Shown here piece after piece: positions 1 to 23,153 of a stretch of 64,000 bases of DNA. Under the pieces are notes generated by a model. That model worked only from the letters and a program-made list of their open reading frames with translations, made no database searches and had not been told where the DNA came from. This stretch comes from Neodontobutis hainanensis (taxonomy: Eukaryota > Chordata > Actinopteri > Gobiiformes > Odontobutidae), in the NCBI GenBank assembly GCA_024349245.1, contig JALDNG010000102.1, forward strand, positions 363,001 through 427,000, read 5' to 3'. The first letter of the stretch is position 1, and the number at the start of each line of letters is the position of its first letter. Position numbers and translations under genes: made by a program.

Positions 1-599
1 TGCATATTTTGATAATCTTAAGCAGATTGTGTAAGTGGATTTTTTTAAGCACATCATGCTTATTAAATGCATATGCCCCCTGAAGAGCACGGTGCCATCA
101 ATCACGCACTGCTGTGTGTGCATACAGCTGCTTAGAGTACTACAGCCGCGTGTGTCTAAGGAAGTATTTTATTAGAAGATTCTGAATGCTGATTGGTGGT
201 AATGGGAAATTTGTTGAGGTAAGCTGATGTCACACACCTGAGACACATTCCCTGGCCGACATACTACCAGTAGGGGATTTGTAATGAGTAGTTTAAAGAA
301 GTGATTACGTTGAGTATAAAAAAATGGTCGACACATCTTTGTAGACTTGTTGTGGATGAAATGGAAACGTGAAACGGATAATAAAGCTCCGATACCTGAT
401 TTTCTGTTTGGCTGTGTTAGAAATTTACATTAAACATCCTGGAACGTCACATAACAAGCCGGTGTAGACAAATGGGATTGCTTCTTTTTTTTGCTCCTTT
501 TTTCCTTGTTTCTTTTATTTATTTATTTTTTCAAAAAAAGAAGACTGATTTTACAATATACTAGTTGGGGTTTACACAGTTTTCCGCAACTGGAGAAAA

Positions 600-1090
600 A
601 AAAAATCAGGTACAGTCTGTTTAATTTGACCACGTTTAATATCTATTTATCACTGTAATGCACAACAATGGAATAAAGCAGACTTAAAGCTGAAAAAGTA
701 ATACAAAATTGGATCCCAGAAGTACCCTGTTGGTCCTTCTTTGACATTTCTGATGCTGTTAATACTAGTGTTCTTTCAGTAGTAAGCTGTCTCCATTATC
801 ACTAATGAAGACATTAATTCAGCCATAGCCTCATCAGATAAAAGGTTGACAATGGCAGTAGGCTACACTATCTGCAAAAAAATATAAAAATATCCTCTTT
901 ATCCCGTTGCAAGATGAACAAGGTGTTAATTCGACAGTAGCCAAAGCATATTATGTGTTAATGTTGCTACTTTACTGCTTGGTAGGCCTTGTGACTCACT
1001 CTTTAAGAACGTCAAAGTTAAACTGTTGACTAATCGACTAATTAAAAAAATATAAACGTCAGTTAGCCGTTAGTTGCAGTCCTAGTTATT
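600..1090. repeat. Degenerate hAT-like dispersed repeat traces
   Basis: Positions 1040-1080 read on the minus strand resemble the common fish hAT-type terminal motif (ctgcaactaacg followed by attagtcgattagtc-like sequence). The stretch at about 645-800 shares tcactgYaatRcacRac and a ttaatactRgYgtt...tcagtagtaa block with 3945-4240. Both blocks are heavily mutated and no open reading frame is present. The family name is a recollection of fish repeats. The shared blocks are seen directly. Confidence 0.35.
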
Positions 1091-3160
1091 TTGAAAAAGT
1101 AATATGTAGTACAACTGAAATGAAATCCTGCAGATATACTTAAGTGGTGTATACTGTAACAGCCCAATTTCAAAATCCTTTGTAGCGGAAACACAAAAAG
1201 ATCCTCAATATTAAAATCATAAGCACTATTTGTATCATGTATGTGCCATGGAAAGGTGTTGATCTTCTTTAAAAGTTGTAATGATGTTTGTGCGGCGTGA
1301 GATTGTGTACATCGGTTTGTGTCAGTCAGGTGGTTTATCTGGGTTTTGGAAGAGAGCAAATCTCACTGTAATTACAATCTGAACAACCCTGACATTTTAC
1401 CAAGACTACCCCAGGTGTGAGGAACTCGCCGGCACTGTCTATGTCTGCTTAGTGTGTAATGTGTGTGCGCGGGCTCAAGTCCTTTTGTCTTATGGGGATG
1501 AGACAGCTGGGTGCTCCTCGCTAATTAACGGGAAACCTTATAATTACTGTTAACTGGCCTACTACAGCTGACACAGAGAAGAGGAGAGTTAGAGGCTGAG
1601 AGACAGACACACTCAAGACGTAACGCTAAAGCAGGCAAATAGTTTTCTGCCACCAAAACCGTTTTTGTTCAGAGCCAACAGCAAATTGCCAAAATAAGTC
1701 AATATGTTACATTGCAAAAAGCAGCAGTGATTTGGTATAAAAAAATATATAAATAAAAAAGCTTGCGTGGCCTGGAAATGTTTTGTTTACTTGTTTAAAC
1801 CCCAGCATTGTGCATCAAAGTCCCCACATTTTGACTGACAGGCATCTGTTTACCTTTGTGGTTCATTGAACTGTTCATTGCTAGGTTCTGTCTCAGCTAC
1901 AGTCAAACAACTCCCGTACTGACATTTTTCAGTCGGTTGTAGTCAGTAATATTCGAGTCAGATCTGCTGTTATCTAACCACATGTTATGTTTGTTAACTT
2001 AAACATTTTACCTCTCTATTCAGATAAATTAATTAAAAATACTGAGCCCTTGCTATACAGACCATTTTTTATGTAAGTTTATAAGTTAAATTGTGTCATC
2101 CGTGTAAAAGACAGCATAATCCCAATGGGTTAAAAAAAAGAGTCTGTTTCTTGTTATCCCACAGGCTGTCAGCCTTTACAGCAGTAGTCCTGCTCCCCTT
2201 AGATACAGCTTGTTGAAATCATATTATTGTTTGCCTTACTCTCCCAAATCATATAAATTTGTTTACTTCTCTGCACTTTTCCCTGTTGCTTTAAACATAG
2301 CTGTTGAGAAAATGGAACAATTCAATAAAATCATAATGACACCCACTGAGAGCATTTCATAATAACAAAACACAGGGCAATGTAACTGTGGATGTACAAA
2401 TTAAATTCAGTGTAAACATGATAGAAGTATCACAAAATGATCTTATTTGACAGCTGTATCTGTTGGGAAATGTTATTAGAGGCACCGTTCTGTAGGGACG
2501 ACCAGTCTAATAGAGATGAGAGGAAAGAGTGCTTGCCGCTTCTCCACAGGCTAAATGCCACGGCTGCCACACTGTTTTGGTCACTTAGAGCTACACTGTG
2601 AACTTTGCGGTCCTTCTCCCTTCCTGTGTAGGATCGGGATAAAGATTGTAATGTCACATTCCTCCATCTCATGAGCTTCTGAGGGTCGCCTGTGGAAGAT
2701 TTGTAAACTCTACCATAATAGGTCAAGTAGATCGGTTTTGAAACATCCAAACAGACACTTGCACAGAGGATTATATCAGCTTTTCAGATGCAATTCTTTT
2801 TTAATCTAAAGCAGACCTTTATTGATGGGCTACATATGCTTAATTATCCTTGTTGTATCTCTTGGGTTTACATGAATAATTACACAGCTAATGATCAGTG
2901 TGGTGTTCACAGGAACTTTTACACAGACTCAACACAGTGCACCTATAGTATGTTGAAGACAGTATTCAACTACGGATCTCTCAAGGGAAATCAATAGGGA
3001 ATAAAAATATATACTTTCAGGGCCATCAGATGCTGTTGAAAACTTATCAGACATTTGTGACCCAATTCTTATTTTTATTTCTTTCCCAAAGCGTAGGCCT
3101 TTGTCCATGTTTGTCTATCCCAAATAATTTGCCTGGCATATAATCAGCTGCCCATTGATC

Positions 3161-3275
3161 TGTGTGTGTGTGTTTGTGTGTGTGTGTGTATCTGTGTGTC
3201 TGTGTTTGTGTGTGTGTATTTGTGTGTCTGTGTATCTGTTTGTGTATGTATGTGCGTGCGTGTGTGTGCGTGCAT
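3161..3275. repeat. Imperfect (TG)n microsatellite
   Basis: About 115 bp of tgtgtg runs broken by tttg, tatc, tctg and tgcg variants. It is an ordinary vertebrate dinucleotide tract. Confidence 0.9.
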
Positions 3276-3889
3276 AACGGTCATGTCACGCAGTGTTGGT
3301 TTTCATGTTAGACAGTGACATTTTCTCCGCGCACCATTACATCCCATTCTATCGTTGTGTGTGCTTGTGTTCTGTCTGTGCCTATGATTTCTCACCCAGA
3401 ACCATTTTTTGTTTCTTCTTCCAGGCTTACAGCTGTTGTAATTTTTCCCTAGCACCACACATATACACACATCTCACAACAAGGTGAAGCAGGAGAAAAG
3501 CCAAAACACTGCTCTACATCATTATGCAGGTTGGATGGGTTTGGTCTCAAGAGCGTTACATAAAGTGCTAGATAAAATGGTTCCAACACAAAAATAAGGA
3601 CGTGTGAGCCAAAGCACACACTCATTAAAGGCCCATGGAACCTGCCACCCAGTGTGTCCTGGTACATAGCCAGTGTGTAGAGTTCTGCTCATCAGGAATT
3701 AGGCTTTGAGCTCTAAGGTTGTTGCTTCAATTGAAATGTAATCAAATTGAAATAAAGCTCAATAAAATAGAGGAAAGTAGGAAAAACATTGCAAAAACCT
3801 GCAAAACCGCTCAAATAACAAACTTTGAAATACATTTAGTTATTAAAGGGGGATGAATGAACATAATTGAGAAAGTACATGTAAAATAA

Positions 3890-4240
3890 AAATGAGTGAA
3901 TATTAGTTGTCGACACTTTTTCCATTATTTCATTTAATCGTCCATTAATCACTGCAATACACGACATGAAGTGCTGGGGCCTGTCTTGTCTGCAATCGAC
4001 CCTGATAAAAGGGTTTGAACAATGCTGGAACAGCAGATTGACTGTTAGTGTAAATGTTAGTTTACTGGCAGAAATTAGGTCAAAATACCTTTGCCAAATA
4101 AGTCTCATGTTCTTTCAACTAATGTATTACTAATACAACAGTGATGCATAGACATAGTCATTAGAACTTTAGGACAACATTAGGGCTATTTTGGCTGATG
4201 TTAATACTGGCGTTCAATCAGTAGTAAACCCCCTTTGTTT
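3890..4240. repeat. Second copy of the degenerate repeat seen near 0.6-1.1 kb
   Basis: It contains tcactgcaatacacgac near 3949 and a ctgatgttaatactggcg...tcagtagtaa block near 4196-4227, in the same order and orientation as the copy at 645-800 but with different spacing. A guanosine-poor attagttgtcgac segment at about 3900 recalls the fish hAT-type ends. No coding capacity is visible. Confidence 0.33.
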
Positions 4241-7200
4241 TTATCTAATTCTGTAGTGGACAAAAGTCAAAATGTTTACTAAAGCTCATGCTATTTATTT
4301 TGACATGGTACAATATCTAAAGGCTTTATGTTAGGTTTTTGGGTTACCTTGAAGCTAGATAACAGTATCCTGTTTGCTAATTCCTCATTTAGTCCACTGG
4401 TCACAGATTTTCGGGCAGGTGCTGGCTAAGGGCCAGTGGCTGCACCTGCGTTTCCCGTCTGTCTAAACCCAGATGATGAGCAGGACAGAGATGGACAGCT
4501 ACTCAATCAGCTTCTCCAGCTGGTCATCACCTGCCTTACACTACACTAACAAGAATATAATGTTAAATCATTAAATATGTTTGCATTTCTGACATTACTG
4601 TTACTTCTTGTTGTCTAAAAATAGGTTAAACTAAGTTATTGGCCTCTTACTGTTCACTTTGAAGCCTGAGGTCTAAATAAGTGGTAATTTTAATGTCTGC
4701 TTCATTGCTCTGATTCGTCAAGCCAGCTCCCCATGGGGGCTGTCACTGAGTCCAAGGACTTGATCCATTATTCAGCGTCTGTGGAAAAGCTCCAGATATT
4801 GTCTTGGGATGACATCATCACCACTGTTTTCTTTTTGTGAGTCCGCCGTGCCTTTCAGGAGTTCCTTTGTTATGAAACGTTGTAATTTACTTTCACGGTG
4901 TACCTTCTTTTTCCTTTACTGGCCTGGTCTACTTCCACTTCACTTAGTGATTGCCTACACAGAATGCCTTTCAACAGTCCCCATACAAAAGCCTTGACTT
5001 CTATTCAGCTCAGGATTGTGTGTGTAGGTGGAACGAGCTAAAATATTCCTGTGAAAGGCTTCATTTTTCTTGTTGGCCAAGACAATGAATCACACCAATG
5101 TTGTTGTGGTTTGACTTATGGCTTATGTGATGCTTTTATGACTAATGAAAAAAACATTTTAGGGCATGAAAAATGTTTTAAATGGATTTCAATTTATACA
5201 ATGACCTTAAATTTGTTGGCTTACTTCTGTTCACAGCAATGTATAGCAACTATGTAGCATTTTTCAAACTCGAGTCCCGCAAAACCCACAGAGTACTGAG
5301 GGGTCAATGCTCCCAGTTTGAGGAAATAAAAACTTTGTAAAAGGTACAGGGCATTCATCTTGTACTGTTCACATCAATCTGATATGTCTTTCCTTGACAC
5401 AGCTGTCACAGTTTGGTTTTAGTGCAGCCAGTACCTCAAAGGGCTATGATAAGCACGCCTATTGATGCAGTTTTATATTGGAGTAATAACAGCTCATTCT
5501 AAAAGTCCACTTATTGTTTAAGTAAAGACTGCTTTCTACAATTAAAATCTATAGTCCTTTTATTCACTGCTTCATGTCAGCTGTAAAGGATCCTGAGGAC
5601 CTACCTTAGTATCTATACACAAAGCACTGCTAATATATAGTGATCCCTTCACTAAGCCTTTTATCGCAGCAATTAGCTGAATGTCTCTTAACGGCCGAAG
5701 GAGAAAAGGGCTTTAGAGAGGCCAGTACAGGTGTGAGGGAACAGCAGCAATGAAGAATGGATTTGGGAACTTGTTCATTTACTGGCTGACTGGCTGCGTC
5801 ACTAGAAGGCTGATTAAGTGAGTGACACCAATTCTTTTTTTCTTGCTTTACGACAGAACTACGAATTCAGGTGCAGAGCTAGCTGGATGAATATGTGGCT
5901 AGATAATTGTATGTTAAGACCTGGAGATAACTTAGAACAGAATGAGCAAAAACGAGACAGATAGAGGAGGAGTATGGGTTACATTTGTGTTTCAGCAGAG
6001 ATACAAACACCAAGCATCAAAGATAAGAGCGGAGTCTGATTGGATATCTGTGTTGAGGAAGAACTCTGAATCATCCTACCTGCTTCATCAGACAAATGAA
6101 GATGCTAGATCCAGGGAGTTTTGTGTCTTATTTCTGGACTTATTCACACTGGAAGGAGTGAGGCCTAATTATTTTGGCATAGGTGAAAAGGGTTTTGCTC
6201 AAAGTTTGGGTTATTTTTTAAATTTAAGTGATAGCCATCATAAACTTGCCTTGAGTTTTTAACCTCTCACTTTACATAACTTCAAGCCCTCAGTGCCCTA
6301 CAGTAAGGTAGGACCTCTGCTGTACGCCCCAATTCTTTCTAGTCGGCTCTGAAGTATTTACTCAATGTTTCCAGATTTGTCAGATTTATGTTTTTCATAA
6401 ATCACAAACACACAGTTGATGTTTTTCCCTCTGACCATCTGTCGACTGGACTTTACAAACTTGACCAAAGTCACTTCAATAACACACACACACCAGCACA
6501 CAGGCTCACACTGCACTCCCCAGTTACATCTTACGCCTCCTGCAACACACTGATAAGGCCCTCTCCGTCTCCCTGTCCCCGTCTCTCTTGTTTCCTTTGT
6601 TTTTCTTGCTATTTCTATCTCTTTTCTGGTTCATTCCTTCTATCTCATATTCTGTCTCATCCCGCCTTTGTCTATTTTCTCATTTCTTCTGTCATTACTT
6701 ATATCTCTAAATCTTTTTATGGTCTTTTTATTCTCCAAATAAATACATATATTTATCTTTGAAGGTTTTTAACTTCATAGTCTTGGACGTTTTCCTGCTG
6801 GTCTAGACCCAAATCCTTTACCAGTGTTTAAAATGTAGTGGGATCCCAGGGCATCATTGTTTTATGTGAAGGAACTTTATACTGAATCCATTCCAAAAGT
6901 TGCTGAACTATACAGTATGTGACACCAGGAAACCTCGAAGGCTTAGATTTAAATGGTGTGTAACAGCACAAAAAACAACTGTCTCAGCTCAAGTAATGAA
7001 ATTTAACTTTTTTAAATGGCCACACACTTCACATATAAAGGCAAACCGTTTTATAACAAGACTGCTTATCACAACAATTTATTAAATCTACTGTTAATTA
7101 AAATAAGTATAGGTGCCATAGTAAAAAAAAAAGGCTTGTCACTTGTAGATTGACATCATGACATAAAATGACTTGGCTTTATTTTGTTTTAGTTTAACAG

Positions 7201-8149
7201 CAACTCCCTGAATTGTCTCAATGACTACAAATGTATGCATTTAGGTCATTCTGCAACACTCGACAGCATTTTAAGATCTGCTTCTCAAAGTCTATTCGGT
7301 ATAAATCAAACTGAAACTAGTTTCAAACTTTCTGCAGAAAGGTTTTCATGCATTTCTTTTCTCATTTCTCCTTCTTTCAAGTGTAAAATGCATGATTTGC
7401 CAAAGCTCTTCCCTCTCAGGTGACTCTAACTGTGATGACTGCTGCAATTATTTTTGTCTGCAGGGAAAATAGCCCCAAATCAAGCCTGGAGCATGACAAT
7501 CAGCAGCTCGTAGGGATGATCACAACCTATTCATACATGGAGTGTGCCTGTCTCTTCACAGATATGAAAAGAAGATGAACTCATACAATCTCAATGTATT
7601 TCCTTTCCTTGCAGTGCTTATCTGTAACACTTACAGTTTGATTGTACTTACACAAGCAAGTATTTCTGAACTTCTTTAAAAAATATGTTGCTTGGATGTC
7701 GGTCAACTCTTAGGTCTGGTCTGTGCAGGTGACTTAGTCAGCTGATTTGAGATTTTAAGACCATCTCATAGAAAGCAGCAACTGCAGCAAGAAAGAAGGT
7801 CACTGTCTTTATAGGCTAGGTGTTTGCCGCTAATGGGCCGTTGTAAAGCCCTGTAAAAGACCATTTTATTCTATGATGTAAAATAGGCTGAGTGGCAAAT
7901 AGGTTATACAAGCTGCTAATGGGTCCCTCTTCAATAAAAGTACAGTGGTTGTGATAGACAAGAAATGCATACTATGAATAGGCACAGGTTCATTTAAGAC
8001 TCTGAAGGTAAGACAGCCTTGAGCATCACAGTATGGTCACAGTTTGTGTGTGTGTGGGTAATATAATTTTTTTTTAATTGATGGTTAAAACAAGTTTTTA
8101 TTTGCAAAACAATAATTCAAATATGAATTGATTAAAATTATTTGTTAAT
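4241..8149. other. Intronic sequence, nothing recognised
   Basis: AT-rich single-copy-looking sequence with CA-rich and pyrimidine-rich patches (for example 6480-6720). The small open frames have no recognisable domains. Confidence 0.5.
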
Positions 8150-8245
8150 GCTTTATCCCATATGGATTTCTGGAAACAGGAGCCTATCCCAGCTGTACCT
8201 ATAGGCACCAAGTGGAATTCACCCTGGACAATCCTACAATTTACA
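8150..8245. repeat. Fragment of a common fish retroposon tail
   Basis: The order ggagcctatcccagctg, then a short spacer, then ttcaccctggacaa is the decayed form of a tail segment very common in fish genomes. Identification is from recall of that consensus. The fragment is too short to assign to a family. Confidence 0.5.
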
Positions 8246-9269
8246 TGTTTTTTAAGGAATACATTTAGATCTTTTGTCACTTAAGATTGTGGAATAAATG
8301 CCAAAAAGGTCAAAAGCTGTTTTGTAAATATGCAAGAACAATTGTCTTAACTAATCCTAATAAACCTAAACTTTTAGCATTTGTGCCTTAAATTTACTGT
8401 TGTGTTTGTGCACACAGAGCTCTTCAGATATTGTGTTTAGAGTCACCATAACAATCTCCATTCAGCGGTCACATTTTCTTTTGGCTACCTTTATTCCTCC
8501 AAATTGTCCAGTGAGCCATCAAAGTTTATTCAAGGTTACGTCGCAGCTGTTTCCTGAAGAGTAAATGAAATGAGCCGAATGACTCAGCAAAATGTTCGCG
8601 TTGTGGTGCTCCTCGGAATACACCAACACACTCGTTCACATGCTGATGTGTTGCACACTGTTCACGCAAGCTCCACATCACTGGCACACAGTGAATGGCC
8701 ATAAATAATGTCCATGTGTCACGACAGCCTACTCACCAGCCCTCTCTCTATCCTTCTCTCCCCACATTATGCTCTGCGACTCTATATACAGCCTTGTTTT
8801 TATCAAGGGGTACAGCAGCGTTCAATTTGAAAAGGCATGGTTTGGAACAGCAACCCTGTACACAGCTGGCAAGTCTCCAGAGGGGTCATAGGCTGGGTGG
8901 TGTTGGTTTTGTTAACCGTGAAAACATACCATGTTCTGTTTCTATATGATGGATAATATTCATTTTAACCACACTTATTGCTATATTTACTATATCCTAG
9001 ATTGCTCTGAGAATATTCAAAACCTCATGTTACCTCAAAATAGATAGCCTGAAAATCGTTCAAATATTAGAAAGACACAATGAGCCGCCTAGTTTGACAA
9101 CGCTACCATCTCAAACCCATTTTAAATCTAACACTTTCAAATCAACATAAATGCACATCACAATCTAAAAAAAATAGGATATTTATTGGGAAGGAGCATT
9201 ATTTGAGTTTGCAGCAGGATTTTGATTTAATAATAATAACTCTTTTGATTTATGTTGCTTTTTTTCCAG

Positions 9270-9525
9270 AGACTCAAAGCGCTCACATTATTAATTCACT
9301 CCACAGTCAAACACTGGAGGTGGTAAGCTACATCTGTAGCCACAGCTTCCCTAGGGCAGACTGACAGAGACGTGGCAGCCATTTTGCCAGCACCACCAAA
9401 CATACTCACACATTCATACTGCAGTGCCGCAGACACTGGAGGCAAGTATGAACTGTGGGGAGCACGAGACTCAAACCGCCAACCTTCCAGTTATAGGCTC
9501 TACCACTGAGCCACTGATTTACCTG
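9270..9525 (-). mobile_element. tRNA-derived SINE, reverse orientation
   Basis: Read on the minus strand, the right part (about 9516 to 9464) has a tRNA-like RNA polymerase III promoter: an A-box-like tggctcagtggtagag and a B-box-like ggcggtttgagtctcg. The body towards 9285 contains the fish-typical blocks complementary to ggtggtaagctacatctg and cgcagacactggaggc. The arrangement is a tRNA-like head followed by a body, as in fish SINEs. It is mutated and probably inactive. No clear target-site duplication was seen. Confidence 0.72.
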
Positions 9526-20318
<10,793 letters not shown>

Positions 20319-20516
20319 GTTCCCTTTCGAGGGAACTCGCACTGCGTCGGGAAACCGACACTATGGGGAACGCCTTCGGCGTGACGGCTCTGAAGTATGA
20401 ATGAAACTAGACCAATCCTGATTGGTGCAACGTAATGCCGTGCGTGCGGCGCATCGAAGTATAAAGGGGCGCCGGCTCACCACGGCGCTAGTTTTTCGCT
20501 CTTCAGACAATTGCTC
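20319..20516 (+). repeat. Left inverted terminal repeat, DIRS copy 1
   Basis: From actgcgtcggg onward this stretch is the reverse complement of 25367-25550. The two outermost ends differ: this side begins gttccct-ttcg-agggaac, a 7-bp inverted repeat with a 4-nt spacer. The inner limit is caattgctc at 20508-20516. Confidence 0.92.
20411..20467 (+). promoter_or_regulatory. Putative promoter in the left ITR: palindromic CCAAT box and TATA box
   Basis: The sequence accaatcctgattggt is a perfect palindrome carrying CCAAT on both strands. TATAAAGG follows at 20460-20467, about 100 bp before the likely gag ATG at 20561. Being inside the ITR, the same promoter is present inverted at the right end. 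Function is inferred from motif spacing only. Confidence 0.55.
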
Positions 20517-20560
20517 GAAGTGTGTGTTAGAGACAATAGACCGTGATCCTTAGACAAGAA

Positions 20561-22020
20561 ATGACGAGTGAACAGCTCAGACAGTGTGTGTACCCCTGCC
20601 CTCGGTAAATGTCACGGGCAGGGACACGCACGCCATGTGTGTGATCTGTTTGGGAGTGCAGCACGCTCGGTCAGCTCTCGAGAGAGCTGGCTGTGGGCAT
20701 GGTGAGGCGCCCCAGCGGGCAGGTCCCGCGTCCGCCGAGGCGCGGCGGCTTAGATCGTGGGGTGGCAGCTGGAACTAGTTGATGAGACTGCTGAGGCATT
20801 GTCTCAATCACCAGACAGTTCCAAGGCCCGTTCTCCCGTGCAGAAGCCCGTGATGAGGCTTCTTCTGCACGGAGAAAGGGGCCGGGCTGGAGCTATCCAC
20901 ATCTGAGGAAGTGGATGTGCTCAGCACCGAGGCGGGTGACGCTGAGGCTCACTCGTTTCCTCATTTGCCCGCTAAATAAGACAGAAAGAAATCTGAGGCC
21001 CGTCCTCCTCGTGCAGAAGCCCGCGATGAGGCTTCTTCTGCACGAGGAAAGGGTCCGGGGCTTGAGCTGTCCACATCTGAGGTTGTGGATGTGCTCAGCA
21101 CCGAGGCGGTGACGCTGAGGCTCACTCGTCCCCTCATTTGCCCGCTAAATAAGACAGGAAAGGGGCCGGGCTGGAGCTATCCACATCTGAGGAAGTGGAT
21201 GTGCTCAGCACCGAGGTGGGTGACGCTGAGGCTCACTCGTTCCCTCATTTGCCACCGGCCCCAGCCATCATTAAAACTCCGCGTGCAGAAGCCAGCGATG
21301 AGGCTTCTTCTGCACGAGGAAAGGGTCCGGGGCTTGAGCTGTCCACATCTGAGGTTGTGGATGTGCTCAGCACCGAGGCGGGTGACGCTGAGGCTCACTC
21401 GTCCCCTCATTTGCCCGCTAAATAAGACAGGAAAGGGGCCGGGCTGGAGCTATCCACATCTGAGGAAGTGGATGTGCTCAGCACCGAGGTGGGTGACGCT
21501 GAGGCTCACTCGTTCCCTCATTTGCCACCGGCCCCAGCCATCATTAAAACTCCGGCGTGCAGAAGCCAGCGATGAGGCTTCTTCTGCACGAGGAAAGGGT
21601 CCGGGCTTGAGCTGTCCACATCTGAGGTTGTGGATGTGCTCAGCGCCGAGGCGGTGACACTGAGGAAAAGCGCAGAGAAAGATCAAGCGGGGTTTGCCAA
21701 TTTTCACAGCTAACTGTGAGCACTGTGAAGCACTCCCGGCAGAGTGCTGCGCCCCGCCTGGCCGTGTTTGACGGGCCGGCCAGGCTTGCGCTCCCAGCTG
21801 GGCTGGCCACGCGTCCGAGGCGGCGAGGCGGCGTAATGCGCGGGGATCGCAGCTGGAATGTTGATGAGATTGGGACTGCTGAGGCAATTCCCAATCATCA
21901 TCAGACAGATTTGATGCCCTTCCTCCACGTGCAGAAGCCTTTGATGACGCTTCTTGCACGAGGGAGGGGGCCGGTGCTTGAGCGAGAGAGAAGAAAATCC
22001 TCAGCACTGTGGCGGATGAC
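20561..22020 (+). pseudogene. DIRS gag-like ORF1 remnant, copy 1
   Basis: The ATG at 20561 opens a frame that hits TAA after about 15 codons. A shifted frame then reads a Cys-rich segment, CVICLGVQHARSALERAGCGH, encoded from about 20638. It resembles the N-terminal Cys motif of fish DIRS gag (CxxCLGxxHA...CxHC), with the last Cys lost at a deletion. Downstream, alternating acidic blocks (reading LELSTSEVVDVLS and DAEAHS) are encoded by a tandem array at 20881-21660. Several stops and frame changes make it non-functional. Frames on both strands stay open through the array because the repeat lacks stops, so those overlapping frames are artefacts. Confidence 0.78.
20881..21660 (+). repeat. Tandem A/B repeat array within gag, three pairs (copy 1)
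   Basis: Two related units alternate: A (ctggagctatccacatctg, starting about 20887, 21171 and 21444) and B (cttgagctgtccacatctg, starting about 21061, 21333 and 21606). The A+B period is 272-273 bp, a multiple of three within the error of base-level indels. Copy 2 has only two pairs, so copy 1 carries one extra pair. Each linker contains a hairpin-forming palindrome around gtgcagaagcc...ggcttcttctgcac. Confidence 0.9.
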
Positions 22021-22039
22021 GCGGAGGTTTACTCGTCAC

Positions 22040-22900
22040 CTCACGTGCCCGCTTAGGAGGAGCTCATTAAGGCGGTGCTTTCTGCAACACAGAAGCACGA
22101 CAAAACAAATATAAAGGGAGGTGTTTGGAAGGCCAGTGACCTCCCTCCCGCTGCGGGTCTTCAACTAAAACCCGGTGCCGCCCACCAAGCCGTGTAGAGA
22201 CAGGGTGAGGGTGTGCAGGGCATAGAGGTAGCGGCAGGTCGGGCAGGGGCATGTCTGCATTTGGTAATATATTGCGGGCATGCCAGGCCGACCTGGTAAA
22301 GTCGGGGATGAGGGCGAGACAGTCACACCTGAGGAGGTGGCTGAGCTCCGCAGGGCGACGGATTTGTCTCTCCGGGTTACCAGGAGGCGGGCGCGGTGCG
22401 GCCCGCTTCCTGGTGGCCACGGGGGGGCATTTAGGAAAGGTTTCCTCCTGTGTGCTCCTCTTTCGCCTTCTGGCCTGCTCAGCGGCGCCGGTTTACGGTC
22501 GTCGGCAGGGTTCGGGAGGCGAGGAGGAGGGCTGCTGCATCCCTGCAGTTCATCCCTCGCCGCTCCAAGCCAAAAGGGCTGATTCTAAAAAGGACCGGCC
22601 CCAGCCATCATCGAGCTCCTCGTAGCGTCGCCAGAGCCTCTCCGCATGGAGCTCGGCAATAGAGGCGGCGTTCTCGCACAAAGCCGGTTCAGCAGAAGGG
22701 CGACTCGAGGGCCGTCCTTCAGGCTACGAAAGCTTTGGGGAAGAGGTCCTGGCTGTACAAGGACCTCTGAGGGCTGCCCCCCGGGGGAGAAGCGGCTGAG
22801 ACCGTTTTTTCTATGCGGAGCCCTCTGGAAAGGTGATGTAAGGCCCACCCGTCTATGACGCTTTGGGCCACATCAGTTTCCAGCGCGCACACGACCTCGA
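22040..22900 (+). pseudogene. Distal gag/linker region of DIRS copy 1, decayed
   Basis: Short frame pieces between the gag array and RT read, in shifting frames, EEVAELRRATDLSLRVTRRR, basic Arg/Ser-rich stretches and a Pro/Gly-rich segment. The layout fits the C-terminal part of fish DIRS ORF1, but motif support is weak. It differs from copy 2 mainly by one- to three-base changes in G and C runs, so some frameshifts may be sequencing errors. Confidence 0.55.
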
Positions 22901-23079
22901 TGGCGTGCACGCCGAACAATAATAGATGGCTTTTCCTGCCAAGCGGCCACTTCAGGGGTCAAAAACAGTATATTCAAACACCGAGGTCAGCCCCGAGAGG
23001 CTGAGTTCATTGGGCAGGCTCGGGTTAGGGAGCAGGAAGTACACTTCCTTCTGGTACAGGAGGCATGGGTTCCTCCGTC

Positions 23080-23122
23080 AGAAGGGGAGGTGGGGCTCTA
23101 CAGCCGGTACTTTATAATTCCC

Positions 23123-23153
<31 letters not shown>

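Noticed and set aside
21085..21657. 190-codon plus-strand frame and long minus-strand frames over 21.4-22.0 kb and 49.3-50.4 kb
   Set aside because: They run through the gag tandem repeat in other frames. The repeat lacks stops in several frames, so length alone means nothing.
20881..21660. Direct repeats that could suggest a CRISPR array
   Set aside because: Units are about 110-170 bp, coding-like and inside a retrotransposon in vertebrate DNA. There are no short repeats with unique equal spacers.
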